A stretch of 64,000 nt of DNA from NCBI RefSeq assembly GCF_958298935.1, contig NC_084935.1:1064001-1128000 (forward strand), given 5' to 3'. The notes under the pieces were generated by a model that ran no database searches, was not told the DNA's origin, and worked only from the letters and a program-made list of their open reading frames with translations. Of this stretch, positions 48,085 to 59,285 are shown piece after piece. Within the stretch, counting starts at the first letter, position 1, and each line of letters starts with the position of its first letter. A program made the translations under genes and the position numbers. Source of the stretch: Phragmites australis. Its lineage: Eukaryota; Streptophyta; Magnoliopsida; Poales; Poaceae.

Positions 48085-50134
48085 TGAGAAATTAAGTTGA
48101 AATATGTCTTGTTTTATTTGTGATGAGTGATTGAGAATGTTGATTGATTTAGTTTGATGATTTTGAGATTGTATGAGTATATCTATATATTGAAATGATG
48201 ATCATGACTAACCAAAGATGTAGAAAGAAATAGAGTTGGAGTGTTTTGTCTCTGAGCCAGTAAAATTACACTCGATGGATGAGTTGGCGCTCGAAAAATT
48301 GAACTCACGAGATGATTCGCCGTTCAAAAGAGTTTCACGTCGGAGAATTTCAGACGCAAAAGTTGAAGAAAAAGTTGAAGTACTTGCCGGTTGGTCCAGC
48401 ATTCAGACGAAGTACACACCGAAGTATTATTTTTTTCCAGAGGTTGCAAAACGTGTCTGAGGTAAAATCTACTCGTTGGATGGTTTGGCGATAAGGTGAA
48501 ATGGACGTCAGACTAATTTTTTCAGAGAAGATGCAAAGCGTGTATGGTGAAGATATACACGTCGAATGATCTAGCGTTTGAAGTGTGCTCACCGGAGGTT
48601 TTCGCCGGAGTAATTTTTTCAAAGAGGATGCAAGATTGCCCCTGATGAGATTGTACTCATCGGATGTTCCGGTGATGGGCTTTGTGCATATTGGAGGCTT
48701 TGCTATAGTGTTTTCTAAGATGTTTCTAGCAGAGAAAATATTGCATAGACTAGATAGTCCAGCGTTCAGAAACCAGAATACACCGGAACATCCAGTGTCC
48801 ACTTTTTTCCTTGGGATGTGCTATGCAACAAAGATTTTGTTTTCAACTAACTTGTGATGGAGTTAAATGATGTTGAAAATGCATGTTCTCTTATCTTTTG
48901 TTCTACAGGTGATGGATGCAACTTACCGATCGATGACAGGATGATAGGGGCCAAACAGGGTGTTTGGTGCCGAATGATCGAGGAGACCGAGCGGAGTCAA
49001 GGGTGATCTTAGTTGTGCATATGAAAGTCAAGCAAAGCATGTGAAGGTGGATGAAGATAACATGTTGACAAAGTTAAACGAAAAGAATGCCAATGCAAAT
49101 AACTAGGTGGCTCGAGGGATCGGGAGCAAGAGAGACTTGTTAGCTGTCAAGATCATAAGATGGACGACAAGTGTCGATATCGGGATGCTTGCTTAAGGCT
49201 TTAAGCAAATACTAGTGAGTCACGCTTTGAGAAATGTGCAAGACGGTTTTGCGACTTGACCTCAAAACTGTGGACGGATGGAGTGCACGTGGCATCATCG
49301 TGAAGCTTGTGTCGAGACGAAACTAAGTCATGTAGAAGTCATAGTCATTCGATAGGCGGAGCAAAAAATAGACCAAAATACCCTGATGGTAGGTAGGAGA
49401 CCATTAGAAGAGATTGGTATTTTAGAAATAAGAAAAGTTAAGACCTAAGCTAACTCCTTAGGTCTAATAGATGAGTAAGGCTATAAGGGTAGTTTGAGCT
49501 AGCCATTTAAGAGTTTTATGTTAGGATTTTAGAGGAGAGTGAGAGGATAGCTTAGCTTATATATTGGTGAGAGCTTTTGTGAGTGAGACTATTTTGTAAT
49601 CTGATAAAAATATGGCTGACATTTGCAAGAATTGAAATGCATATTTCTTTTAATGCTTGTGTTCATCTACTTATAGTTTTTCTCTATTGACTCTCTTACT
49701 CTGTTGCAAGTTTTTTTTTATTGTGATTTTTGTTTCGGTTGATGAGCTAAAGTTTTTTCACTTGTGAAGTTGTTCTTCACGTTGCTATAGACATAAAATT
49801 CATATTTATAGTTGGTTTGAATTCTATTTCCTCTAGATCATCGACTTGAAACATTTCTTATTATTGTGATCTTTTCTTTGAGCTTAGTTTTTTTTTCTTC
49901 AAGTTGTTATTTTTTATGGTAATAATGTGGAATAAATTTTAATAGAACCATGAGTTTATTTGCTTCTATGAGAGCTATATTTTTCTTTGGAGATTTTTAT
50001 AGCAACTCGTCTCTCTCTGATTTTTGCTTATGCTCTTAGTTTTGAAATGCATTAGTGATAAAATAGGAGAAGGGTATGAAAAAAATTATAAAGTGTCTAT
50101 TCATCTCCTCTAGTTATCATTCTAGATCTTATAA
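48085..50134 (+). mobile_element. solo LTR of the copia family, long variant
   Basis: Starts TGAGAAATTAAGTTGAAATA and ends TTCTAGATCTTATA, matching the reverse complement of the copia LTR at 30631-32072 at both ends and across 48880-49560. About 600 bases near its start (48240-48870) are absent from the 10-kb element's LTRs and carry CGGATGTTCCGG motifs. Flanks GATTT and ATTTT resemble each other but are not a perfect duplication. Confidence 0.78.
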
Positions 50135-50570
50135 TTTTTTCATAATGGTAAATTTGGATAATTTTAAAATATATTAGATCTAATAGCTATTGTTGTCAGT
50201 TAATTTTAAAATATATTTGGATAATTTTTTCATAATGGTAAATTTTTTCACCAAAGTGATGGTGGAATGTTTTGTTTCTTATAAGAATTTCTAATATTTC
50301 TTTTTTTCTAACGCCTCTTTTGAGGATTAATGTGGAGGCTGTAAAAGAAGACTCCAATTAGTAATCTTAAGATTGTCAATTTCCCCTGTGTGAATCTGTA
50401 TCGCAAATTTTTCTCAAATTGTTAAAGATGGAGACGGGCGAACAACCGTATCGTCAGACCTGACAACCTGCGCACTACATTTCCTGAAAGCCTTTTGGTC
50501 GGTGTCATGCTCACTTGGTCAGATGGAGATTATTTACCACCATGTTTGGACTTGGAGGAAGTGCCAGTAA

Positions 50571-51131
50571 GGGTGGAAAATTAATAGTAAGTATTTTATT
50601 TATTTAATAGTTATATTTATTAAATTATGAATATGGATATTTGTATTTGTATTTGTTTCTAAAATGGTATTAAAATTGATGTATTTGAATTCATTTTCGA
50701 CATTCGGATTCAAATAGAGATCCAAAATTGAGGGTGGAAAGGGATATATCCGTATCTGTCAACCAGGGAACTAATTTTCTCTAATGTTTAAGAAATTTCA
50801 GAGGTGAATAACATTGATATATTCTGGCCCATCAAATTGGAACAAATTTTAGTCAAATTGGATCGAAAAATTAAATTTCCGACATGATTTTTGAACAAAA
50901 TTTCTAAATTTTTGGTAATTCTAGTAAATTCCAAATGTGAACGATTTTTTGCACCAAAAATAAAAAAATTGTCGTTAAAGGTGTAGGATACTTGTATACA
51001 ACCCGATCGAGTAGATATCCAAATACGGATTCGTATTCGAACTCAGATATTCGGATCCATATTTATATTCGAATTAAAATATGGATAGCAATGTGAAAAA
51101 TGTACTATCTGATCTATTTCCACCCTTAATT
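50571..51131. mobile_element. hAT-like non-autonomous element, about 560 bp
   Basis: Starts GGGTGGAAAATTA and ends TTTCCACCCTTAATT (inverted GGGTGGAAA). The flanks GCCAGTAA (50563-50570) and TCTAGTAA (51132-51139) match at 6 of 8 positions. The paralogous site in the other repeat copy (about 53590, GTGCTAGTGAACAAG) lacks the insert, which supports the ends. Confidence 0.5.
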
Positions 51132-51166
51132 TCTAGTAAAGCCAAGCAAGAAAAAATGTACCTTGT

Positions 51167-51799
51167 CACTACTACAGAACTAGCTATAAATAACGGCTCA
51201 TCACTACCAGTTGTGTAAAAATCGACAGCGCAAATATATCACTGTCGATTCTTATGCTCTCATGCCCAAACCATAATGAAGTCACTAAAATCCGGCACTG
51301 ATATCAACTATCCGTGCCAGTTTGTGTTACAAACCTCAGTACCGATTTGTAACACGAACCAGCACTGATATCGGTTAGTCAAAGACCGATTAAACTAAAA
51401 TTTTGAATCCACATCATTGGCCTTTGGCTCACGTCCGCTCGCTGATTCACTTCTACTGATCCACGCATTGATATTTTTGTCTCGCTCAATTTCTTTCTTC
51501 CTCTGCAAAATCTTACTTTATGCCTCTCTCTCCATACCTTATCTCTTCATCCTCTCTCTCTCCCATGCTTGCACGCACGCTGCTTCTCTCTCCCATGCAT
51601 GCGGGAGTGCAGCGGAGTTTGCGCGATGGCCAGCGAACTCGACGGCCGAGCAGCTTCGGGTGAGCGCAACGGCGGGCATGCAGTGGAGCTTGCACAATGG
51701 CGGGCGAGCATGACGATGGGCGACGGGCGAGCGGCCACTGACGAGCGCAACCGCGGGCGAGCGCGACAGTCGAGCACGATGGTGTGTTATGTAGTAGTG
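51167..51799. mobile_element. short CACTA element, 633 bp
   Basis: Begins CACTACTACAGAAC and ends GTTATGTAGTAGTG (reverse complement CACTACTACATAAC, 13 of 14 matching). It is flanked by TGT on both sides (51164-51166, 51800-51802), the 3-bp duplication expected of CACTA/En-Spm elements. Subterminal motifs such as GGCACTGATATC, GTGCCAGTTTGTGTTAC and GTAACACGAACC repeat at 51290-51370. The GC-rich right half (51595-51780) has no recognisable gene; no transposase. Confidence 0.92.
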
Positions 51800-52844
51800 T
51801 GTACTGCCAATATGGATTCATCTATGGTCTTAATTCCTTTGTCAACATTAAACAGTTTTTTCTATTAAGCTCAGCTGGCTCTGAATTTTCTACGTACTCC
51901 TTAAAGTAAGGTTTTATACCAGCTTTTTTAGCCTGGACAAAGAGTAGAAAGAACATCACGCCGGCTTTGCACACCTCATCAGGCCACTGATTTGTATAAG
52001 GGATGTTTACAAACATTAGATTCGCCCATCACCATCGATTGGGCTAATCAACTCTTATCAAACGCACTCATTATTAGCTCCAACTAATGACAACTTAAGA
52101 GCTTGTTTGCCACTAACTAGCTTGAAAAAGGAAAGGCCTAGTGCTATTCCCCCCATATATCCTGGATGAAACATTGCTCAATCATGGCTCAGGGTAGCTG
52201 ACGAGTTACATCACATGCCACATGGATCACATGGCCGCAAGTACTCTACTCACGAGCTCGAATTGTACATTGTCCAGGTCAGTCCAGTCCGAAGCATTAC
52301 TCGATTCAAACAAACCAAGGAACCCCCTCAGAGCACCAATGAAGCATTTTTTAGAGGGGTACATCCAACGCACATGACATACACCACACTCACGCACTAG
52401 GCACGATAACTCGAATGATACGGCCGCCACACTATCAGGGAACGCTCGGCCGTACAGTTGCCTTCTATGCTTGCTTGGTTAGTTGGTTAGCTCTTCTCCT
52501 GTGGCTCATTGTCTTCCACACTCTGAGCTGAGCTGGTGGAATTGATCGGCCGATTGTTTTCGTGCCGTACATGAAGGCAAGAGATCAGGTGCTGTATTCG
52601 GATTTACATCCCGCTCTTTGCAAGAAGCATGTTGCCCACACGAAATTTGGTCTTATCTATCGGCAGCTCTACCATATCCCTTTCCCCTTTGTAAATTTGT
52701 ATCTCCAAGGTTTCTGAATTCGCAAAATATGCCAGCCTACGTATTATCTGCTTCTGGGAACGTCAGCTGGCACTCTCTATCAGGCAAGATGGAGACCGGC
52801 AACCTACCGTATCGTCTGACCTGACAACCTGTATACCACATTGT

Positions 52845-53480
52845 TTTTAAGAACCACGGTAAGTGGATTGCCATATTTTATTTAAAGAAAGAGAGATTTA
52901 ACACCATCAAACTCCGACCAAAACAACCAGAGACATAATATGCATCTAAAAACCACACGACACAGAAGAATCCCTCGAGACAGCTACGCACTCATAAGGG
53001 CAACACTACTCAAAGATACGGCATACGAAGGTACTAAAGACTACAACATGCAGCGCCAAAAATAAATGACAAAAACTACTCCAATCACGCCCTCTTCCTT
53101 TGATCAATGTTCATTTTCGCCAAACTTGCCACCGCTTCCGGCTCTGGACCTCGAAAATGTGTCAATTTCTTTCCTTCTAAACTTTCCACCAAAAGTACAA
53201 AACAGTCATTAAACTCCCGTCTGTCTTTCCTTGCAATCTTAATACGTGCGTGTCATCACCATAAGTGGACACTAGTATGGTTAGTTAGAGCAGAAGGTCA
53301 CTCCAACCAACCTAAAGAGAGAGAAAATGTCATACTTAATTTGTATAGGAATATTTTTTTGCAAGATGGGTGACGTCCTTATTTGTGGAGTGACATAGAG
53401 AACAAAGCTGTGTATGTAATCATCCCTTCCACTCCAAATTTTCAGCCATCAGGATCTTCTCTTTATAAGAAGACAAACAA
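52845..53480. other. insertion between halves of a repeat copy, type unknown
   Basis: The repeat copy that runs to ACCTGTATACCACATTG (52842) resumes at about 53490 with the sequence that follows directly in the copy at 50470-50530. The insert begins with TTTATTTAAAGAAAGAGAG-like DNA that resembles an inverted LINE tail. No ends were defined. Confidence 0.45.
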
Positions 53481-54080
53481 ACGTTTTGCATTTTGACTCA
53501 GCATGTGTCATGTTTTCGGAAGCCTTTTTGTAAGTGTCGTGTTTGGAGTAACGTAAAATGGAATATTTACCACAGGTTTGGAGGGAGTGCTAGTGAACAA
53601 GAAACTTGGAGCTCGAATGGATTCATCTATGAACTTGTTTCTTGATGTGTTATCATCCATAGAGTAAGGCTTGATATATAGCCTTTTATTTGAGAAAAAA
53701 GGAGTTGAACATCACGCTGGCACATTTGATTTCAGCAGACCATTGGTTCGATCGTAAGCAACCATTGGCCGACCACCATCACTGAGCTAATCAAACACAC
53801 TCATTAGCTCCAAGTAATGACAATTTGAGAGTTTGTTTGTCACTGACACTTGAGAAAACAAGGGCCTAGTATCCCCCCCCCCCCCCCCCCGCCATTTTCG
53901 ATTCTTATTTCCCAGAATAAACATTGCCCAATCATGGCCAAGGGCGGTAGCTGACGAGTTCCATCCTGCCACATGGATCACATTGCCACAAGTACTTCAC
54001 TCACAAGCTCGAATTGTACACTGTCCAACTCAGTGCAGTCTGAAACATGGATCGATCAAGAACCAAGGAATCCCCGATGC

Positions 54081-54649
54081 GTCAGCAGCATCACTTCATC
54101 ACCACATCTTTTTATCACTTCATCTGCCCTCCTCATACTTGTGGCCATGGGGCAGCAGCACGCCAATAATTGACGGAACACGAGCAGCGGCATTTCGATC
54201 GATCATCATTTTGATTTGCCCCCATCGATGGTGAGAGGTGAGTGGCGGATCGATAAGAACCGATGGTTATGGCAAGGACAGTACAATAATGGAGGCTACG
54301 AAGAGGGGACCGTGAAAATTGGTTGCATCTTAAAGTTAGTGCCTTTGGAGAGTAAGTGGAATAAAATAATTATATTTATATATTTAAGGATAAGATGATT
54401 CTATTTATATATAAATATTTGTTTGGTGAGTGGGACGGAACGAATCTATTTTATACCTTGGCTCACCGTCAGTGTCACGTTCGAAGTGAGAAAATTATTT
54501 ATGCTTTAAATTTATACCTAAATCGTATACATATATTGATTCAATTCATATATCTTTTGATCAACCATCAAAATCATGTGTTAGGTGTAGGAAGCACAAC
54601 CAAACTTAAAAAATATTTGACTTATCTACATGTTTTGTTTTGCCTAATA
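54081..54649. other. gene-free stretch
   Basis: AT-rich towards the right. Short frames at 54216-54658 have no recognisable domain. Confidence 0.4.
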
Positions 54650-55107
54650 TCTGCTTAATACGATGACCTTGAGTTACATAGTATTTCTTAATAATAATTA
54701 TTTGTATTTTATATTGACTGTTTATTTAGGTATTTTATTTTTATAATAATTTGATTTTTTCTAAGATTATATTTGATATAGATCTTTCTTTTTTTATGCT
54801 AACCCTAATTTTAATTATTATTAATTTTACTTTATTTGGATTCTTTATTTATATATTTTGTTTTCCAATCCGTATAGAAATCGAGATGCTAATTTTCTAT
54901 ATCTTTTAATTTTGAAATTAACTAATTATTAATTATATTTGATATGAACTCTTTAATTAAATCTAGATGTTTATAATAATAAGTGATTTAGATTTTTTCC
55001 GATTAACATAGTAATTTATATGTTTGAGAGCGAACATGACTCATTTTTCTCTTCAAATATTAATATAATAGGCAGATAGGCATTTTTGTCTAAATATAAC
55101 GGAGGCA
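54650..55107 (+). repeat. dispersed AT-rich repeat, copy 1
   Basis: Aligns in direct orientation with 58735-59285 (shared: GCTAACCCTAATTTTAATTATTATTAATTTTA, TGATATGAACT, AATAATATAATA). Type unknown; neither copy codes for protein. Confidence 0.75.
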
Positions 55108-55109
55108 GA

Positions 55110-56629
55110 ATGGACGGTTAAAGAACTCATCTCCTGTTCTTTCTCTCCCCTTCTTCTCCCTTCTATCTCCCCCTTCCTCTGCATGGAGACCAAAGGAAGA
55201 TCCGCCCCTGTTGTCTAGGCAGTTGGATAAAAGTTGGCCACGAAACATCCGGTGGACAGTTGGTCAAAGAACTGCTAAATTCGTGGCATTATGGACGTAT
55301 ACAGTTCTCGTTTCGGAGATGTTGAGTTCGATAGGTGAGGTCAACATGTATCGATCCACCGTGATTATCCAACAATGGGTAGCAGGAGGAGCAAGCCACA
55401 TAGCTTTTGTACGGCCTCTCGTAAATCCTTTCCCTTATCTCGTTTCTCCAACTCGTCCTGTCATCTCTCTCTGTCTCGACTGTGAAATCAGTTGAAAGGA
55501 ACGATGGGGAAACCAGGCATTTCGTCAACCTGCCAGCCTGCTGCGGTGCCGCCTGTCGCCATGAAGGTTATCCCGATCACGGATCGAGCAATCAAACCTG
55601 TACCGTTTGAACTTCTCAGCTCGCCCGATCGCGGTCACTTCCCGCGCACGGCACCAGGCTGCTGCTCAGCCGATGATCCCGACAGCGGTCCACAGTAAAA
55701 GCGCGGAAGCATCACCGTCCAGCTCGGACGAAACGAAACGGACCGGCGGCTGCGCCGCCGTTGTTTTCTCCATGTCACGTCCCACCCTCCCCTGTCCCCT
55801 CGTCCTAGAAAGGACTGGGCAAGTGGAGGTAGGCTCATTGATCCAAGCGGCCGGCACCGTCAGATCGTCCTATGTATCCAACAACCGAGGCACATGGCGT
55901 TGTTACCAGGCAGCATGTACTCCACTAATCATCGCCAGGCTCCAGAGCACGGACATCCATGGGGGATTCTCCCATGCTCTATCATCACTCATCACATATG
56001 GTAGACTGGCCAGTACTCCAGCTGAGAAGTGAGTGACAAGGCAACGACGAAGAATAGGAGACGGCACGGTGGAGCCCCTCCGAAGCTCCGATGCCGGTAC
56101 GCGTGATGGTGAGCACCGCAGTTGACCCCGGGTACTTTCCACGACCCGACCTGCAAGATAAACATCCGGCAAGCGGTGAATTCTTAAGGGCAGGTTTGAT
56201 TTGACTTGCAATTCCGGGACCTTTTGGCCATGGATTTTTAGAATTTCAGTCATCGGGTCACATGCTACTCCCGGCTGCTTTGCTCTTCGCGCGAACGACA
56301 GGCGGCAGGATTAGTCGTGCCGTCAATCCAAAGCGCTGATCTGAGCCTGATGTGATGAAGACTGTTTTGTTTTGTCTCGGCTCTCAACATCGCTCGAATT
56401 TTTGCTTCTTCATGGAGTATTTATACAGATTATTTCACCGGCCAGACACCAAATCGTGCCTAGTGCTCACAGAGTGCGACAGGCACCATACAACGCATGA
56501 ACGCGGGTCAAGGAACCAAAATAATCACAACATGTAATGATGTAAACATCACTTGTACTGAAACAAATCCAAGCAAGCGCTGGCAGCAGTAGCGCGACGG
56601 CGACGGCACGCGGCTTCACCCTCGGCAGC
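55110..56629. other. gene-free stretch downstream of CIPK29-like
   Basis: Mixed GC content. Overlapping frames at 55492-56253 on both strands show no domain. The part nearest 56629 contains the 3' UTR of the kinase on the minus strand; a TTTATA tract at 56422 could be its poly(A) region. Confidence 0.4.
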
Positions 56630-57928
56630 TCAGTTCAATGCCGGGGGCTTCACGGCCGGCTCGAGCCGGTCCTTCCAGAACAGCACGGCCTCCGCGCCGT
56701 CGCCCTTCACGACCTCGACCACAGATACCGTGTCGGCGAGCTTGAAGACGCTGACTTTTGCGACGATGCCGCCGCTTTCCTCCTCCACGTACACCGGCCC
56801 GGTGCCCCTCTTCCCTTCCCTCCTCACACGGTACCCTTCCTTCCTCCCGGCGTCCTCGACGCGGCTTAGCACGGTGCCTGCGGGCTCGCTGACGAACACA
56901 CGTTCCTTGCCCGGCCCGGCGCCGAATAAACCGGAGAGGTCGGAGCCCGGCGAGAAGGTCAGTATGTCGAACGCGGTCATGGCGCGAGCCATGTCCTCCT
57001 TGAACTCGGGCTTGAACCAGGCCTCCTCCTCGTGGCCACGCATGAGGCGGGCCAGCTCGTCGTCGCTGGCGCTGTCACAGAACCACGGGTGGCTCAGGAT
57101 GCCGGCCGTGTCAATGCGGGTGTCCGGGTTGGGGTCCAGGATGCGGCGAACCAGGCCGCGGAGCGCCGGCGAGAACCAGCTCGGGCACCGAAACTTGCCG
57201 GCGTAGATCTTGCGGTACATGTTGACGAGGCTGGCATCGTTGAAGGGGAGGTACCCCGCGGCGAGCACGAAAAGCACCACGCCGCAGGACCAGATGTCCA
57301 CCTTGGCCGGGTCGTACCCCTTCCTCGATAGGATCTCCGGCGCGACGTACGCGGGGGTGCCGCAGAGGGTGTGGCAGAGGTTGCCGTCGGCGACGGCGCC
57401 GAGTCCAAAGTCGGCGACTTTTAAGTCGCCGGCCTCGTCGAGGAGGAGGTTCTCCGGCTTGATGTCGCGGTGGTAGACGCCGCGTGCATGACAGTACCGC
57501 ACGGCGGAGATGAGCTGCCGGAAGTAGTGGCGGGCGAGGTCCTCCGTCATGCGGCCGGAGGCGTCGACGAGGGAGAACAGCTCTCCCCCGGCGGCAAGGT
57601 CAAGAACGAAGTGGACTTTCTTCCGTGTCGCTAGGATCTCGTGAAGGCGCACCACGTGGCGGTGGCGCAGCCGGCGGAGAATGGCTGCCTCCCGCTCAAT
57701 GGCCACCAGACGGCGACCGTCCTCGCAACCCCCGCCGCGGGGGTTGGGGAACGATTTGATGGCGACGGAGCGGCCGGTAAGGAGGTCGCGCGCGAGGTAC
57801 ACCTTGGCGGACGCACCGCGGCCAAGCAGGCCGCCGAGCTCGTACCTTCCAAGAAGCACCGTCCCGGCGGCAACCTCCTCTCCCGCTCCCACCGCGGTGG
57901 ATGGGACGGAGCCGGTGGCGGTCGGCAT
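56630..57928 (-). CDS. CIPK29: CBL-interacting protein kinase, CIPK29-like
   Basis: Intact, intronless, GC-rich 432-residue SnRK3/CIPK kinase. Seen in order: an Ala/Gly/Val-rich N-terminus (1-24), Gly loop LGRGASAKVY (35-44), catalytic Lys58, HRDIKPEN (153-160), DFG (173-175), [10 protein letters not shown] (189-198), a CBL-binding segment TAFDILTFSPGSDLSGLF (318-335) and a weak PPI-like region (about 344-369). Differences from typical CIPKs: Thr replaces Asn of the NAF motif; the DFG-to-CGT activation loop is four residues shorter than in the CIPK2-like neighbour; Gly177 stands where SOS2/CIPK24 has Ser156, while Thr187 and Tyr194 (equivalents of SOS2 Thr168 and Tyr175) remain. From memory it closely resembles rice CIPK29. 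The ATG is the first in a long open frame; stop TGA at 56630-56632. Confidence 0.95.
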   Translation of the reverse strand: MPTATGSVPSTAVGAGEEVAAGTVLLGRYELGGLLGRGASAKVYLARDLLTGRSVAIKSFPNPRGGGCEDGRRLVAIEREAAILRRLRHRHVVRLHEILATRKKVHFVLDLAAGGELFSLVDASGRMTEDLARHYFRQLISAVRYCHARGVYHRDIKPENLLLDEAGDLKVADFGLGAVADGNLCHTLCGTPAYVAPEILSRKGYDPAKVDIWSCGVVLFVLAAGYLPFNDASLVNMYRKIYAGKFRCPSWFSPALRGLVRRILDPNPDTRIDTAGILSHPWFCDSASDDELARLMRGHEEEAWFKPEFKEDMARAMTAFDILTFSPGSDLSGLFGAGPGKERVFVSEPAGTVLSRVEDAGRKEGYRVRREGKRGTGPVYVEEESGGIVAKVSVFKLADTVSVVEVVKGDGAEAVLFWKDRLEPAVKPPALN

Positions 57929-58199
57929 CGTGGCGGCGGCGTCTGCTCGTCCGGCGCCGTCGTAGTGGACGGGCGCGACGAGGGAATTTTCTTTTTTGTC
58001 TAGCAGGCGAGAGCGATGATGCGGGCTGCTGCTGGAAACCAGGAGGCTTTGCGGCTTGGCAGTTTGAGTTGGGGTGTTCGTGCGCGGCAGTGCCGGTGCT
58101 TATGTATGGCGCGTGCGGTGGCCGCGGCGGGGGAGGAGACGCGGGATTTTTTTATTTTAGTACTTTTTAAACTAATATTTTATTAATAGCATGAGGGGA
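57929..58199 (-). promoter_or_regulatory. 5' flank of CIPK29-like
   Basis: About 220 bases of GC-rich DNA precede the ATG. The only TATA-like word is CATACATAAG (minus strand, about 58100-58109), about 170 bp upstream of the ATG. The sequence becomes AT-rich at 58145, where transposon-like DNA starts, so the compact promoter abuts a repeat. Confidence 0.35.
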
Positions 58200-58700
58200 A
58201 ATTAATTTATAGGAAATAGTCCATTTTGTCACGCTAAATTTTTTGGCGTGACTCTAAGTTGGTCATGATAATTTGTATGACGTGACCAATTTAGCCACAC
58301 TGACGTCCGCCCCGGTGCCTTTACGCGTGGAGCGGACGTGTTTGATGAATAGTACCTGACATGATTTTAATTTTTTTTCCTTCTTTCTCTATTTAGACAG
58401 TAGGATTGTCGTACTCTAGAATTTCTGAAACTTTTTCTGTAGTTCCTACAATTCATGATGAATTCATTTTAGAAGTATTCACCTCAATAACCCGTGCAGG
58501 TTTCAAAATTAAAAAAAATCTAAAAAGTGCTATTTTTAGAGCTTCTATCAATTTTTAAGGCCTCAAATAAATTCTCAAAAATCTGAGAAAAATCACTAAT
58601 ATTACTCTTATATGTTGTAATAATTTCTAAAATTATTTCAACCCTAGGTTATTTGATGAAAAAATAAGTTCTTTTGCAATGTTCCATTTATATGCATTAT
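58200..58700 (+). mobile_element. fragment of the long-TIR family
   Basis: 58370-58700 matches one arm of the 42.1-45.0 kb element (GCCTCAAATAAATTCTCAAAAATCTG, then ACTAATATTACTCTTATATG, and CCCTAGGTTATTTGATGAAA as at 42560-42660 and, inverted, 14760-14880). The preceding part has TCACGCTAAATTTTTTGGCG-type inverted words. I found no second arm, so this looks like a single-ended remnant. Confidence 0.6.
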
Positions 58701-58734
58701 TTCCAACACGTGTTATGCCTTGCCCGCTGTTGCT

Positions 58735-59285
58735 TGATGTGACGACCTTATGATACATGTTGCTTCTTAATTTATTATCTTAGTAAGAATTTTATTTTTT
58801 TATTTTTATTAAAATTTTCACTATTGATTAATTGTATTTTACATGGACTCTTCATTTAGTTATTTGATTGTTATAATAATTTAACATTTTCTAAGACTAT
58901 ATTTGATATGGATCCATGTATTTTTCTACTCTAACCCTAATTTCAGTTATTATTAATTTTATTTTATTTGGACTTTTTATTTAAATATTTTGCTTTTCCA
59001 AAACGTATGAAAATCGAACTGCTAATTTTTCATAATTTTTTAATTCCAAATTTAGCTATTTATTAGTCGTATTTAATATGGACTTTTTGGTTTCTGAATT
59101 TAGATATTTATTAGTCTTATTTGATATGAACTTTTTGTTAAATCTACATCATTATATGTTCATAACAATGAGTGATCTAGATTATTATTTTTTCTGATTA
59201 ACGTGATAATTTTGTGATCTTAAGAGTAAATTTGTTATCACATTTTGCTCTTAAAATAATAATATAATAAATGCCTCTTTCAACA
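58735..59285 (+). repeat. dispersed AT-rich repeat, copy 2
   Basis: Counterpart of 54650-55107, somewhat longer because TTTATTAGTC...TTTGATATG is repeated internally (about 59040-59140). Confidence 0.75.

Larger units (their letters stand above)
47160..54080 (+). repeat. decayed direct-repeat array, interrupted by transposons
   Basis: Related blocks recur in the same order. 'GAAGGCAAG(T/A)GAT...GGTG(A/C)TGTATTCG' occurs at 47203, 47616 and 52572. 'AGATGGAGAC(G/C)GGC' occurs at 47440, 50428 and 52788. 'CGTATCGTC(A/T)GACCTGACAACCTG' occurs at 50447 and 52809. 'GTAGCTGACGAGTT' is at 52195 and 53947, and 'AGCTCGAATTGTACA' at 52255 and 54006. The unit is about 1.5-1.8 kb once insertions are removed. 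No protein-coding frame is shared between copies, so the original content is unknown; it is neither an LTR nor a satellite. Confidence 0.7.

Noticed and set aside
51417..51821. Frames of about 100 codons within the CACTA element
   Set aside because: They lie in GC-rich filler of a non-autonomous element and match no transposase motif.
53876..53892. Long C run (and the G run at 21438-21448)
   Set aside because: Homopolymers without further structure; possible assembly or sequencing uncertainty rather than a biological signal.
55492..56253. Overlapping frames of 68-141 codons on both strands
   Set aside because: No domain and no supporting structure; composition effect.
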